This document shows positions 17,948 to 26,306 of a DNA stretch of 64,000 bases, in pieces; position 1 is the first letter of the stretch, and each line of letters starts with the position of its first letter. Both the position numbers and the translations under genes were made by a program. The notes under the pieces were generated by a model. It saw only the letters and a list, made by a program, of their open reading frames with translations, did not search any database and had not been told where the DNA came from. Origin of the DNA: Pseudomonadota bacterium. GTDB taxonomy: Bacteria; Pseudomonadota; Alphaproteobacteria; Sphingomonadales; Sphingomonadaceae. Where the stretch lies: positions 1-64,000 of the forward strand of contig JAJYQP010000081.1 of NCBI GenBank assembly GCA_021794525.1, in the 5' to 3' direction.

Positions 17948-18270
17948 AGCGGGTGGTGGTGGACGATCTGCCGCCAGAGCCGCTGGCGGCCGCCGGCGTC
18001 TTCCACCAGCACTGGCTTCCCCGTGTCGAGGCGATTCTGGAGGGCGGGGCGAACGTCATGGTCGCGCTCGCCCCCGCCGACCACACCCACCGCGAATGGC
18101 GTCGCGCGATCGCGGCAGGGCTCGCCCGCGCGCACGCGCCGCGGCGCGTGAATGTGGTGGCCGGAGAGGGCGAACTACTGCTCGATGTAACGGAGGCCTA
18201 TCTCGCCGCCGCCCCAGGGGTGACGGGGCAATATCTCGAAGGCGATGGTACGGGGGCAGGCGCAACGTGA
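17944..18270 (+). CDS. hypothetical protein, possible Rossmann-like domain
   Basis: A 108-residue soluble protein I do not assign with certainty. It begins MKRVVVDDLPPEPL, has an alternating hydrophobic strand (NVMVALAPADHTHREWRRAIAAGLAR) and ends PGVTGQYLEGDG, the layout of a small alpha/beta domain resembling half of a short-chain dehydrogenase Rossmann fold. No nucleotide-binding glycine motif is evident. It overlaps folB (ATGA) and moaD (GTGA), so it is coexpressed with pterin-related genes; a pterin-linked role would be a guess from neighbourhood. Confidence 0.8.
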   Translation: MKRVVVDDLPPEPLAAAGVFHQHWLPRVEAILEGGANVMVALAPADHTHREWRRAIAAGLARAHAPRRVNVVAGEGELLLDVTEAYLAAAPGVTGQYLEGDGTGAGAT

Positions 18271-18530
18271 GCGTGCGGGTGCTGTTCCTTGGACCCTTGC
18301 GCGATCTCGCGGGACGGGGGGAAAGCGAATTCGTTTCCGCCTCCGGCGATCTGGACTGGCCGGAATTGCTCGCCGTGCTCGAAAGCCAGGTGACTCCCGC
18401 GCTCGCCGACGCGGTCAGGGATCTCCGGGTAAAGCTCGCAATCAATGGTGCGGTTGTGGCCGATCGCGAGGCGGTGGTTGTGCGTGACGGTGACGAGATC
18501 GCCCTCCTGCCCCCTGTCAGCGGCGGGTGA
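18267..18530 (+). CDS. moaD: molybdopterin synthase small subunit, GTG start
   Basis: MoaD is the ubiquitin-like sulfur carrier of molybdopterin synthase. The 87-residue protein starts VSVRVLFLGPLRDLAG and ends LLPPVSGG; the C-terminal GG is the residue pair adenylated by MoeB and thiocarboxylated. The GTG start overlaps the previous stop as GTGA. It is three bases from moaE, its partner subunit. Confidence 0.94.
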   Translation: MSVRVLFLGPLRDLAGRGESEFVSASGDLDWPELLAVLESQVTPALADAVRDLRVKLAINGAVVADREAVVVRDGDEIALLPPVSGG

Positions 18531-18533
18531 GCG

Positions 18534-18974
18534 GTGCGCGACGTGCGGCTCCTCGATCGCGGCTTCTCTCCCGCCCCGCCGCTCGCCCGGCTTGCGCGCG
18601 CCTGTCCGCAATCGGGCGGTGTCGCGAGCTATGTAGGAACCGTGCGGAGCGAAGGCGTGCTGGCGCTCGAGCTCCAGCACTACCCACCGCTGACGCTTCC
18701 CGGCATGGAGAATCTTGCGGTTGCGGCGGTGGAGCGCTTCGGGCTCGATGGCTTGCTCGTCTGGCATCGCGTCGGGATGCTCAGGCCCGCCTCCCCTATC
18801 GTTCTGGCGGCCGCTGCGGCACGGCACCGACGTCAGGCTCTCGATGCCGTCGAATACCTCATGGACCATCTCAAGAGCGCGGCGTGGTTCTGGAAGCGCG
18901 AGCGGCGCGCCGACGGCTGGCACTGGATCGAGCCGCGCGCCGAGGATTTTTCCGCTCTCGACCGCTGGACTTGA
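18534..18974 (+). CDS. moaE: molybdopterin synthase catalytic subunit, GTG start
   Basis: MoaE, with MoaD thiocarboxylate, converts precursor Z (cPMP) into molybdopterin. Features are GGVASYVGTVRSEG, LELQHYPPL, WHRVGML and the lysine-rich active-site stretch LMDHLKSAAWFWKRER. Length 146 is normal. It starts with GTG three bases after moaD. Presence of moaD-moaE implies at least one molybdoenzyme elsewhere in the genome. Confidence 0.95.
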   Translation: MRDVRLLDRGFSPAPPLARLARACPQSGGVASYVGTVRSEGVLALELQHYPPLTLPGMENLAVAAVERFGLDGLLVWHRVGMLRPASPIVLAAAAARHRRQALDAVEYLMDHLKSAAWFWKRERRADGWHWIEPRAEDFSALDRWT

Positions 18975-19036
18975 TCCAGATCAAGGATCCTCTGCCGACT
19001 GCCGGTTACGCTTGCTCCACAACAACGGAGAAGCCC

Positions 19037-19462
19037 ATGTTCCGCCAGTTCACCCGCGAACAGCTCGCCGCCCATGCCGAGATCGTCACCGCCGCGCGCG
19101 GCCACGAGACCGTGGTCGATCGGACCTTCAGCCTGCCGCGCCGCCTCTATGCTGCGACGGTCGCGCTCTACCTCGGTTTCGTGCTTACGCTGGGCATCGG
19201 CTTCGGCAACCCGGAGATGGCAATACCTGTCGCGATCTCCGTGCTGTTCGTCCTCGCGGCCTTCGGCGTCCCGGCGCTGTGGACCCGGATCGGCCCCGAT
19301 GACGCCAGCCTGCCGCTGTCCTGGGGCCGCTTCGCCGGGGAGGGAATAATGACGTTGACCGGTCGGGTCGCTGCCCGCGACGCGGTGGCGCAGGTTCTGG
19401 TGCTGCCGGTGCTGATTGTCCTCTGGGCGACGGCGGTGCTGGTGATCACCGCCCTGGTCTGA
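19037..19462 (+). CDS. hypothetical small membrane protein
   Basis: A 141-residue protein with a charged N-terminus (MFRQFTREQLAAHAEIV), two adjacent hydrophobic segments near residues 38-77 and one at the C-terminus (VLVLPVLIVLWATAVLVITAL). GGAG eight bases upstream supports the ATG at 19037. I recognise no family. It stands alone after moaE with a 62-base gap and its own downstream terminator, so it is probably monocistronic. Confidence 0.8.
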   Translation: MFRQFTREQLAAHAEIVTAARGHETVVDRTFSLPRRLYAATVALYLGFVLTLGIGFGNPEMAIPVAISVLFVLAAFGVPALWTRIGPDDASLPLSWGRFAGEGIMTLTGRVAARDAVAQVLVLPVLIVLWATAVLVITALV

Positions 19463-19482
19463 TCCGCGGGAGCAATCGAAAC

Positions 19483-19516
19483 GGCGGTGCCGGGCGTGTC
19501 CGGCGCCGCCTTTGCT
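19483..19516 (+). terminator. intrinsic terminator after small membrane protein gene
   Basis: An eleven-base GC-rich stem (19483-19493 with 19500-19510, one G-U pair) with a six-base loop, followed by TTTGCTT. It lies between two convergent genes, 20 bases after the upstream stop. Confidence 0.7.
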
Positions 19517-19526
19517 TGCCCACCGG

Positions 19527-20036
19527 TCAGCGCAGCTGGGCGCGTAGCCGGGCCAGCACGGCATCCTCCTCCGCGACCTTCGCGATGACCTGCTGGCGCA
19601 CGCTCTCGATCGCCGCCACATTCTCGGCCTGCACCGCGCCTGCCACCATCAGCGTGTCGAGATCGGCGAGCACGACAGCGGTGCGGCTGCGCAGCGAATC
19701 GAGGTCGGCCAGCGCAACCTGCGCGCTGGCCCAGGCCGGTGTGGCGATGGCCGACCCCGCCGCCACCTTGGCAAGGCGCGCGGCGGCGGGCTGCGCAGAG
19801 AGAAAGGCGCGGTGATGCGCGTCGGCATCGGCGCCCAGCGCAGCCAGCCGGTCCGCAAGGGGCGCACCTGCAAGCGGGGTCACTTCCGGCACATCCAGCG
19901 GCGTCGAAGGCGCCGGCTCGAACTGCCCCTCCGCACGCTCGACATCGCGGATCGCCAGCGAGGGATAGCGGTCGGCGGTTGTCGCGCATCCGGCGATCCA
20001 GGGCAGGAGGGCGACGACGAGGAGCGAGCGCGGCAT
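19527..20036 (-). CDS. hypothetical lipoprotein with helical body
   Basis: A 169-residue protein with a lipoprotein signal sequence: PRSLLVVALLPWIAGC, where the Cys at position 17 would be lipidated. The mature part is rich in Ala, Leu and Glu with heptad-like spacing (LADLDSLRSRTAVVLADLDTL, VQAENVAAIESVRQQVIAKVAEEDAVL), suggesting an extended coiled helix in the periplasm. I chose the ATG just before the signal; the frame is open further upstream. Function unknown. Confidence 0.78.
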   Translation of the reverse strand: MPRSLLVVALLPWIAGCATTADRYPSLAIRDVERAEGQFEPAPSTPLDVPEVTPLAGAPLADRLAALGADADAHHRAFLSAQPAAARLAKVAAGSAIATPAWASAQVALADLDSLRSRTAVVLADLDTLMVAGAVQAENVAAIESVRQQVIAKVAEEDAVLARLRAQLR

Positions 20037-20103
20037 GGGGCGGCTCTTATCACGCCCGACCGCCCGCGCCAGAGCGGATGAGAATTTTGGCGGGCGAGGG
20101 CCG

Positions 20104-20132
20104 TTGACTTCCCGGGTCCTTTCCCCTAACGG
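20104..20132 (+). promoter_or_regulatory. candidate promoter of rplU-rpmA
   Basis: TTGACT at 20104-20109 is a good -35; the best -10 at 17-base spacing is TAACGG (20127-20132), which is weak. The site would leave a leader of about 90 bases containing GC-rich inverted repeats (around 20150-20200) before the rplU ATG. Confidence 0.3.
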
Positions 20133-20225
20133 CACGCGTCCTTACCGGGCCTGCCTGCGGGTGGGCCGACGGATACGCCGGATCCATCGGGTCCGACACA
20201 GCAATTTGAACGAAAGACGAGCACC

Positions 20226-20732
20226 ATGTTCGCAGTAGTGCGCACGGGCGGCAAGCAATACCGGGTTGCCGCCGGAGACAAGATCGCGGTGGAGAAGCTG
20301 GCTGGCGAAGCCGGTGACACCATCACACTGGGCGACGTTCTGCTCGCCGGCGACGGCGACAAGCTGGCTGACGCCGCGAAGACCGTCGTCTCCGCCGAGA
20401 TCATCGCGCAGGCCAAGAGCGAGAAGGTTCTCGTCTTCAAGAAGCGCCGCCGCCACAACTATCGCCGCAAGAACGGCCACCGCCAGCAGATGACCCTGCT
20501 GCGGATCGTGGCGGTTGGCGATTCGAAGGCGGAGAAGAAGGCTGCGGCCAAGAAGGAAGCCGCGCCGAAGGCCGACGCTCCGGTGAAGGACACCTCGGAA
20601 GTCAAGGCCTCGCCCAAGGCGACGAAGGCCGCCCCGCTGAAGGCCGCCGCCACCGAGGCGAAGGCCGAAAAGCCCGCCGCCAGGAAGGCTCCGGCCAAGA
20701 AGCCGGCCGCCAAGAAGACCGAAGACAAGTAA
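20226..20732 (+). CDS. rplU: 50S ribosomal protein L21 with long Ala/Lys tail
   Basis: L21 is a 23S rRNA-binding protein of the large subunit. The first 100 residues are canonical ([44 protein letters not shown]). Residues about 101-168 form an Ala/Lys/Pro/Glu-rich extension with repeats of the [10 protein letters not shown] kind, so the protein is more than half as long again as the E. coli protein. Such tails are common in alphaproteobacterial L21. It is followed after 12 bases by rpmA. Confidence 0.98.
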   Translation: MFAVVRTGGKQYRVAAGDKIAVEKLAGEAGDTITLGDVLLAGDGDKLADAAKTVVSAEIIAQAKSEKVLVFKKRRRHNYRRKNGHRQQMTLLRIVAVGDSKAEKKAAAKKEAAPKADAPVKDTSEVKASPKATKAAPLKAAATEAKAEKPAARKAPAKKPAAKKTEDK

Positions 20733-20744
20733 GGAGCACGAACC

Positions 20745-21014
20745 ATGGCACACAAGAAAGCAGGCGGTTCGTCGCGTAACGGTCGTGATTCGGCCGGTCG
20801 TCGCCTCGGCGTGAAGAAGTTCGGCAGCCAGGACGTGGTCGCCGGCAACATTATCGTGCGTCAGCGCGGCACCAAGTTCTACCCGGGCACCAATGTGGGC
20901 ATGGGCAAGGACCATACGCTGTTCGCGCTGACCGACGGTGTGGTCCGATTCCACAAGGGCAAACTCGGTCGCAAGTTCGTTTCGATCGACATGATGGCCC
21001 AAGCCGCCGAATAA
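20745..21014 (+). CDS. rpmA: 50S ribosomal protein L27
   Basis: L27 (89 residues) reaches toward the peptidyl transferase centre with its N-terminal tail [20 protein letters not shown]. The rest ([41 protein letters not shown]) is canonical. AAGGAG precedes the ATG. The N-terminus has no Firmicutes-type cleavable leader. Confidence 0.98.
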   Translation: MAHKKAGGSSRNGRDSAGRRLGVKKFGSQDVVAGNIIVRQRGTKFYPGTNVGMGKDHTLFALTDGVVRFHKGKLGRKFVSIDMMAQAAE

Positions 21015-21083
21015 ACCGGACGCTCCGATGACGGGATCGTCCAGACGGAACGGTCCCAGTCGGGTCTAGCACCTGGCAGCCAA

Positions 21084-21120
21084 AGAGGGAGATGGGACCT
21101 GTCCCGTCTCCCTCTTGTCG
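21084..21120 (+). terminator. strong intrinsic terminator of rplU-rpmA
   Basis: A 15-base stem (21084-21098 with 21101-21115, one wobble pair) with a two-base apparent loop, followed by TTGTCGTTTC. It is the longest perfect hairpin among the terminators in this window and lies 70 bases after the rpmA stop. Confidence 0.75.
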
Positions 21121-21243
21121 TTTCTCCCTCACCGTCTGGCGAAATTGGATTTCGCCACCACGCAATCGTCACGTAGCCGGCCTAGGAAACCGGGGCGTGG
21201 AAAGAGCCAGGTGGGTCCATCTGGCTCCAAAGGGAGAAAAGCC

Positions 21244-21789
21244 ATGTTCCACCGTACCGAAAGGCTGCTGCTGCGGCCCGCCTGGCCCGAGGATTGGGAA
21301 ATGATCCTCCGGGGCATCGGCGACGAGCGCGTGGTGCGCAATCTCGCCAGGGCGCCATGGCCCTATCTCCCCGAACACGCCCGGGAATCCGCTGCTCGTC
21401 GGCAGGACCCGCGCTTTCCGGCCTTCCTTCTCACCCTGCCGCAGGAGCAGGGCGCGCGGCTGGTCGGCTGCGCGGGACTGGGGGAGACGTCCGGTGGCGT
21501 CGAACTCGGCTACTGGATCGCGCGACCCTACTGGGGGCAGGGTTATGCCACCGAGGGCGCAGGCGGCGTGCTCGAGGTTGCGCGCCTGCTCGGCCACACG
21601 CGGATCGAAGGGCGGCACTTCCTCGACAATCCGGCGTCCGGCCGGGTGCTGCGCAAGCTCGGCTTCGTGCCGACCGGCGGGAAGGGAATGCTTCAGTCCT
21701 GCGGGCGGGCGGAGCCGTCTGCCGCTGCGCTCTACACGCTGGATCTCACGGGCGAAGAGGAACCGGAGATGCCGCTCCAGGCGGCCTGA
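21244..21789 (+). CDS. GNAT family N-acetyltransferase (RimJ-like)
   Basis: A 181-residue GNAT protein. TERLLLRPAWPEDW is the typical RimJ-type N-terminus and ELGYWIARPYWGQGYATEG contains the acetyl-CoA loop (Q/RxxGxG/A equivalent). The C-terminal DNPASGRVLRKLGFVPTG is also typical. GGGAG upstream supports the ATG at 21244. A ten-base hairpin at 21205-21226 precedes the ribosome binding site. The substrate (ribosomal protein, small amine or antibiotic) cannot be told. Confidence 0.87.
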   Translation: MFHRTERLLLRPAWPEDWEMILRGIGDERVVRNLARAPWPYLPEHARESAARRQDPRFPAFLLTLPQEQGARLVGCAGLGETSGGVELGYWIARPYWGQGYATEGAGGVLEVARLLGHTRIEGRHFLDNPASGRVLRKLGFVPTGGKGMLQSCGRAEPSAAALYTLDLTGEEEPEMPLQAA

Positions 21790-21801
21790 CATAAAATCGT
21801 C

Positions 21802-21874
21802 GGTTCCCGCGAAGGCGGGGGCCGCACGAGGTATAGCGTCATGCCGAATGAGGTTCCCGACTTCGCGGGGACAC
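21802..21874. repeat. short inverted repeat (REP-like) in intergenic gap
   Basis: GGTTCCCGCGAAG at 21802-21814 faces CTTCGCGGGGACAC at 21861-21874, with a near copy of the first arm's opening (GAGGTTCCCGA) just before the second. It fills the 92-base gap between the GNAT gene and the convergent hydrolase gene. The CCCGCGAAGGCGGG core resembles repeats dispersed in sphingomonad genomes. Confidence 0.45.
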
Positions 21875-21881
21875 CCGCTTC

Positions 21882-22757
21882 TCAGGCCGGCAGCAGGGCG
21901 TCGGCGAACTCGCCTTCGTATTTCGCGATGAGGGCGCGGTCGTCGTGGCCCCATGGGTGGAAGCCCGGACGGAAATAGGCGAGCCAGGCGGGAAAGATGC
22001 GGCGCACCACGCCGGGCTTCCACGCGAGGTAACTGAACATGCCCCACTTCGCCTTCCAGCCGGTGATCCCGTCCTGCGCCAGCAATTCCATCGAATCGGC
22101 CCAGCGATTGCGGAAGAAGTTGAAGCTGACGATCAGCATCATCAGGCTGCGCAGCTTCCAGCGGCGCCACTTGCTCCAGTTGCGGGTGGCGTGGTTCCAG
22201 GTGTCGAAGGCGACGCCCTTGTGCTCGATTTCCTCGGTGGCATGCCACTCCCACATCCGGCGGACTTCCGGGTCGGCGTTGGCGAAATGCTGCGGATTGC
22301 CGAGGAATTCGGCCGCCATCATCGCGGTGTAGTGCTCCAGCGCCATTGTCGCTGCGAGATTGACGATGACCGGGCGGTCCCTGGTCAGCGCGAGCATCTG
22401 TTCGACCCGCTTGTCGATCGTCTTGATGTCGTAGCCATGCGCCTCGGCGAGGCGGTTGAAGGCGACATGTTCCCGGGTGTGGTTGATTTCCTGCCGCACG
22501 AAGGCGCGGATTTCCTCCGCCAGCTTGGGATCGACACCGTCACGGTGTGCTTTCACCGCCTCTATGAAGAAGGCTTCGCCGCGCGGGAAGGTGGCGGAAA
22601 GGGCGTTGTGCCAGGCCGTGCCGAAGGCGTCCCCGGCCCACCAGCGGGCCGGTTCGCTGCTGCGATTGAACCGCTCGTCCCGGATCGTGATCGAGAGATC
22701 GGCCGGGGTGGGGGCGGTTTTCCCATTTTCGGAATCGAAACGGGCGGGGGCGTTCAT
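21882..22757 (-). CDS. predicted metal-dependent hydrolase (PF10118/COG3687-like)
   Basis: A 291-residue, mostly helical protein. Metal-ligand-like clusters are EINHTREHVAFN (about residue 95), MALEHYTAMMA and EWHATEEIEHKGVAFD; the EExxH in the last resembles a diiron carboxylate motif. The family is annotated as metal-dependent hydrolase without a proven reaction. GGAG seven bases upstream supports the ATG at 22757. It is transcribed divergently from a TetR gene, and a 22-base palindrome lies 13 bases before its ATG, so it is very probably the regulator's target. Confidence 0.82.
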   Translation of the reverse strand: MNAPARFDSENGKTAPTPADLSITIRDERFNRSSEPARWWAGDAFGTAWHNALSATFPRGEAFFIEAVKAHRDGVDPKLAEEIRAFVRQEINHTREHVAFNRLAEAHGYDIKTIDKRVEQMLALTRDRPVIVNLAATMALEHYTAMMAAEFLGNPQHFANADPEVRRMWEWHATEEIEHKGVAFDTWNHATRNWSKWRRWKLRSLMMLIVSFNFFRNRWADSMELLAQDGITGWKAKWGMFSYLAWKPGVVRRIFPAWLAYFRPGFHPWGHDDRALIAKYEGEFADALLPA

Positions 22758-22770
22758 GAACGGCTCCGTG

Positions 22771-22792
22771 TTACTGACATCGATGTAAGTAA
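22771..22792. promoter_or_regulatory. palindromic operator between hydrolase and TetR genes
   Basis: TTACTGACATC and GATGTAAGTAA are inverted repeats matching at 10 of 11 positions with no spacer. The size, position and symmetry are those of a TetR operator, and the flanking genes are a TetR gene and its likely target. Binding by this regulator is inferred. Confidence 0.7.
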
Positions 22793-22866
22793 GTGAAACC
22801 GACACTCCTGTCAACAGATCTGCGATGCCGCTTTCCATCGAGCGCGTTGGTGGGTAGCCTTGCCCG

Positions 22867-23457
22867 ATGTCTGGCATCAAGCGCCGCCTGCCACCCGAAG
22901 AATCCCGCCTCGCTGCGCTGGAAGCGGCGCGCATCCTGCTGATCGAGGCGGGCCCCCAGGCCGTGACGCTGAAGGCGGTCGCGGCCCGGATCGGCCGGAC
23001 CCACGCCAATCTGCTGCATCATTTCGGTTCCGCCGCCGGGCTCCAGCGGGAGCTTGCGGCACATCTCGCGCAGACGGTGTGCAGCACGATTGCAGAGGCG
23101 GTCCGGGCGAGCCGGGCCGGGCTGGGATCCCCGCGAAAGGTGGTCGATCTCGCCTTCGACGCCTTCGACAAGGAGGGGGCGGGCGCCCTCGCGAGCTGGA
23201 TGATCCTCACCGGCAACGAGGACGCGCTGACCCCGATCGTGGAGACGATCCACGCGCTGGTGGACGAGATCGCGATCGACGAGGCCGCGCATCGCGGCGG
23301 CATGGCGGTTCACGAGGATACGCTGGCGCTGGTGCTGATGGCGATGGGCGATGCGCTGATCGGCAAGGCGCTTTCGCGATCCCTCGGCCTCAGCGAAACC
23401 GCCGCGCGCGACCGCGCACAGACGATGCTGGAACGCGCGCTGGAACGGACTGGCTAG
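22867..23457 (+). CDS. TetR family transcriptional regulator
   Basis: A 196-residue regulator with an N-terminal helix-turn-helix (AARILLIEAGPQAVTLKAVAARIGRTHANLLHHFGSA region, residues about 18-55) and a ligand-binding C-terminal domain. The LHHFGS recognition helix end differs from the usual YYHF/LYxHF, as seen in regulators of PF10118 hydrolases. It is divergent from that gene and separated by 109 bases holding the operator. The last four bases, CTAG, are shared with the end of ygfZ on the other strand. Confidence 0.9.
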   Translation: MSGIKRRLPPEESRLAALEAARILLIEAGPQAVTLKAVAARIGRTHANLLHHFGSAAGLQRELAAHLAQTVCSTIAEAVRASRAGLGSPRKVVDLAFDAFDKEGAGALASWMILTGNEDALTPIVETIHALVDEIAIDEAAHRGGMAVHEDTLALVLMAMGDALIGKALSRSLGLSETAARDRAQTMLERALERTG

Positions 23458-24167
23458 ACTGTCAGCCAGCCGGGCAGAAGCGACGGGTCGAGGTCCTCGG
23501 TCCGGAGGTGATCCACGGCCAGCCCGAGATCAGGATAGGCGATTTTCCGACGCTTCTCGTCCGAGCGGTCGAGCGGCACCACCACCAGCCGGCGATTGAT
23601 CTTCTGCCGCCAGTTCATCCGCGCGGTGTTCTCCTGCCCGACATAGCAGCCTTTGGAGAACGACACGCCGTTGAGTTCGGCGGCGTTGGTTTCCAGCCAC
23701 AGGATGTCGCCGAGTTCGGCCTGCCCTTCCGGCACGCCGAGCGCCAGACGATGGGCGAGATAGCGTGAATCGGCCTCCTTGTCGTCTCCCGCCGCGGCGA
23801 GCCAGCGGTGGCCGAGCGAGGGAAGGCGCGGGTCGGGAGAGCCTTGCGGGCCATCGGCCGACCAGTGCACCGCCAAGCCCGGATCAACCGCGATGCCGAT
23901 GCGCCGCCGGAGTCGGTAAAGCGACAGCCGCTTCGCCAGCGCATCAGCCGCGCCAGCCTCGCAGTCGATCAGCAGGTCATCGCCCTCTCGCCAGACGATG
24001 AAATCGAACAGCGCCTTTCCCTGCGGGGTGAGCAGTCCGGCATACGTCGGGAGCCTGCCGGTCACATCATTGGTAACGAGCCCTTGCAGGAAACCGGCGA
24101 CGTCTTCTTCGGCATCGCGCGGCGACAGGCGGACGAGGGCGCGGTTGGCGAGGAGCGTTGCGGGCAT
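23454..24167 (-). CDS. ygfZ: folate-binding protein YgfZ (GcvT-like, Fe-S maintenance)
   Basis: YgfZ/IBA57 proteins use a folate to support Fe-S cluster enzymes such as MiaB. The 237-residue product has the GcvT-like fold with VTNDVTGRLPTYAGLLTPQGK near the N-terminus and the diagnostic KGCYVGQE motif with its redox Cys. The ATG at 24167 gives MPATLLANRALV. The TAG stop lies in a CTAG that also provides the stop of the convergent TetR gene. Confidence 0.9.
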   Translation of the reverse strand: MPATLLANRALVRLSPRDAEEDVAGFLQGLVTNDVTGRLPTYAGLLTPQGKALFDFIVWREGDDLLIDCEAGAADALAKRLSLYRLRRRIGIAVDPGLAVHWSADGPQGSPDPRLPSLGHRWLAAAGDDKEADSRYLAHRLALGVPEGQAELGDILWLETNAAELNGVSFSKGCYVGQENTARMNWRQKINRRLVVVPLDRSDEKRRKIAYPDLGLAVDHLRTEDLDPSLLPGWLTV

Positions 24168-24207
24168 GGGTGACAGATAGGCAGCGCGGCGGCATAGGCA
24201 ACGGCGC

Positions 24208-25260
24208 ATGACCCAATCGCTCACCATTCGCCGCCCGGACGACCTCCACCTCCATTTCCGCGATGGAGCGACGATGCGGGCGGTCGTGCCGTGGTCGGCG
24301 CGACAATTCGCCCGCGCGATCGTGATGCCCAATCTCGCCCCGCCGGTGACCACCAGCGCGCTCGCCGCTGCCTATTGCGAGCGGATCCGCGCCGCCGTGC
24401 CCGCGGGTGTGACCTTCGCGCCGCTGATGACTGCCTACCTGACCGATTCGACCGATGCGGACGATCTGGTTGCCGGTTTTGCCGACGGCGTGCTGACCGC
24501 GGCCAAGCTCTACCCGGCAGGCGCGACCACCAATTCGGCGAGCGGCGTGACCGACATCGCCAGTATCGAACCCGTGCTGGAGCGGATGGCGGCCATCGGA
24601 ATGCCGCTATGCGTCCACGGCGAGGTGACCAGCGCCGACATCGACATCTTCGACCGGGAGGCCGTGTTCATCGACCGCATCCTGGCGCCACTGGTAGAGC
24701 GCCTGCCCGAGCTGAAGGTGATCTTCGAGCACGTCACGACCTCGCAGGCGGTCGATTTCGTCAAGAGCGCTGGCGCCAATGTCGCGGCTACCGTCACGCC
24801 GCAGCATCTGCACATCAACCGCAATGCGATGCTGGTGGGCGGCATCCGGCCGCACATGTACTGCCTGCCGGTCGCCAAGCGCGAAACGCATCGGCTGGCC
24901 CTGCGTCAAGCTGCGACCTCGGGCAGCGCCAAGTTCTTTCTCGGCACCGACAGTGCGCCGCACCACCGCAACGCGAAGGAATCGGATTGCGGCTGCGCGG
25001 GCATCTTCAACGCACCCTACGCGCTCGAAAGCTATCTCCAGGTGTTCGAGGACGAGGGGGCGCTCGACCGGTTCGAAGGCTTCGCCAGCGAGCATGGCGC
25101 CCGCTTCTACGGCCTCGCTCTCAATGCAGGCAGTGTGACGCTGGAAAAGGCGCCGGTCGCAGTTCCGGCGGAGGTGGACGGCGGGGAGGCGGCCATCGTG
25201 CCGTTCCACGCCGGCGAGACGCTCAGCTGGCGGCTCGTGCCGTCGCCCGCTGACGCCTGA
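24208..25260 (+). CDS. pyrC: dihydroorotase (class II)
   Basis: PyrC cyclises carbamoyl-aspartate to dihydroorotate in pyrimidine synthesis. The 350-residue TIM barrel has DDLHLHFRDG (zinc His pair), IVMPNLAPP, AAKLYPAGATTNS (carboxylated Lys), VHGEV, FEHVTTSQA and FLGTDSAPH (catalytic Asp). This is the E. coli type of enzyme. The 3' end overlaps the convergent rarD gene by 38 bases. Confidence 0.96.
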   Translation: MTQSLTIRRPDDLHLHFRDGATMRAVVPWSARQFARAIVMPNLAPPVTTSALAAAYCERIRAAVPAGVTFAPLMTAYLTDSTDADDLVAGFADGVLTAAKLYPAGATTNSASGVTDIASIEPVLERMAAIGMPLCVHGEVTSADIDIFDREAVFIDRILAPLVERLPELKVIFEHVTTSQAVDFVKSAGANVAATVTPQHLHINRNAMLVGGIRPHMYCLPVAKRETHRLALRQAATSGSAKFFLGTDSAPHHRNAKESDCGCAGIFNAPYALESYLQVFEDEGALDRFEGFASEHGARFYGLALNAGSVTLEKAPVAVPAEVDGGEAAIVPFHAGETLSWRLVPSPADA

Positions 25261-26122
25261 CGAGATCCCACACGAAGATCGCCGCCGCGACCCAGATACA
25301 GGCGAAGCACGCCGCCTGCATCGGCTGGAGCGGCTGCGCGAAAACGGTCAGCCCGAGCACGAAGACGATGCTCGGTGCGAGGAACTGGATGAAGCCCAGC
25401 GTGGAATAGGGCATCCGGCGCGCCGCCACCGCGAACATCAGCAGCGGGACTGCCGTCACCACGCCGCCCAGCAGGATCGCCGCACTGAGACCGGGCGAGA
25501 CGAGGAAGGACGATCCACGCGTGGTGCCATACCAGCCAGCCAGCGCGAGCGAGGGAACGAGCAGCAGACCCGATTCGATCGTCAACCCGGGTAGCGACCC
25601 GACCGGTACCCGCTTGCGGACGAGGCCATAGCTCCCGAAGCTGAGAGCCAGCGTCAGGCTGATCCACAAGGTGGTGACCGCCCCTTCCGCGAGCAGGCCC
25701 ACGCCGACCGCCGCGATGGCGACCGCCACCCATTGCGCCCGCGTCAGCCGCTCCCCGAGGAGCAATGTTCCCAGCAGCACGTTCACCAGCGGGTTGATGT
25801 AATAGCCCAGGCTGGCCGCATAGACCTCGCCGTGCTGGATTGCCCAGATGTAGACCAGCCAGTTCACCGCGATCAGCGCGGCGCTGAGGCAAAGCCACGC
25901 GAGGGTTTGGGGATTGGCAATGGCGGCGCGCAGCTCCTGCCCCTGGCGGCGGGCGGCGACGATCAGCAGGCAGAGCGGCAGCGTCCAGATGATTCGCCAG
26001 GCGACGAATTCGAACGCCGGCACGGCTTTCACCAGCAGCAGGTAGAGTGGCAGGAAGCCCCAGATCAGATAGGCGCCGATCGCCGGTGCCAGACCAGACT
26101 TGCCGTTAGTTTTGCTTACCAT
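25223..26122 (-). CDS. rarD: EamA family transporter RarD
   Basis: A ten-helix drug/metabolite-type transporter (299 residues). It begins IGAYLIWGFLPLYL, has WRIIWTLPLC, NWLVYIWAIQHGEVYAASLGYYINPLVNVLLG (strongly RarD) and GFIQFLAPSIVFVLGL. RarD was named from chloramphenicol sensitivity; its natural substrate is unknown. The ATG at 26122 is used although the frame is open upstream. It overlaps pyrC tail to tail. Confidence 0.92.
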   Translation of the reverse strand: MVSKTNGKSGLAPAIGAYLIWGFLPLYLLLVKAVPAFEFVAWRIIWTLPLCLLIVAARRQGQELRAAIANPQTLAWLCLSAALIAVNWLVYIWAIQHGEVYAASLGYYINPLVNVLLGTLLLGERLTRAQWVAVAIAAVGVGLLAEGAVTTLWISLTLALSFGSYGLVRKRVPVGSLPGLTIESGLLLVPSLALAGWYGTTRGSSFLVSPGLSAAILLGGVVTAVPLLMFAVAARRMPYSTLGFIQFLAPSIVFVLGLTVFAQPLQPMQAACFACIWVAAAIFVWDLVRRQRATARAAS

Positions 26123-26306
26123 GCCGCGCGCTAGGTGCCGTCGCTGGCGGACGCAATCGACCCCTCCGAGTCGTCGGCAATCCATCCCGCGAAAATATTC
26201 GAATCTGACAGGCACGTTGCATACCGTTCAGAGAAGCGGGCGTAAGGATGAACATCTGACGAGGGCTGGTGGGGCCTTGGCCGATCAAAACGAAAGGACC
26301 TTACCG

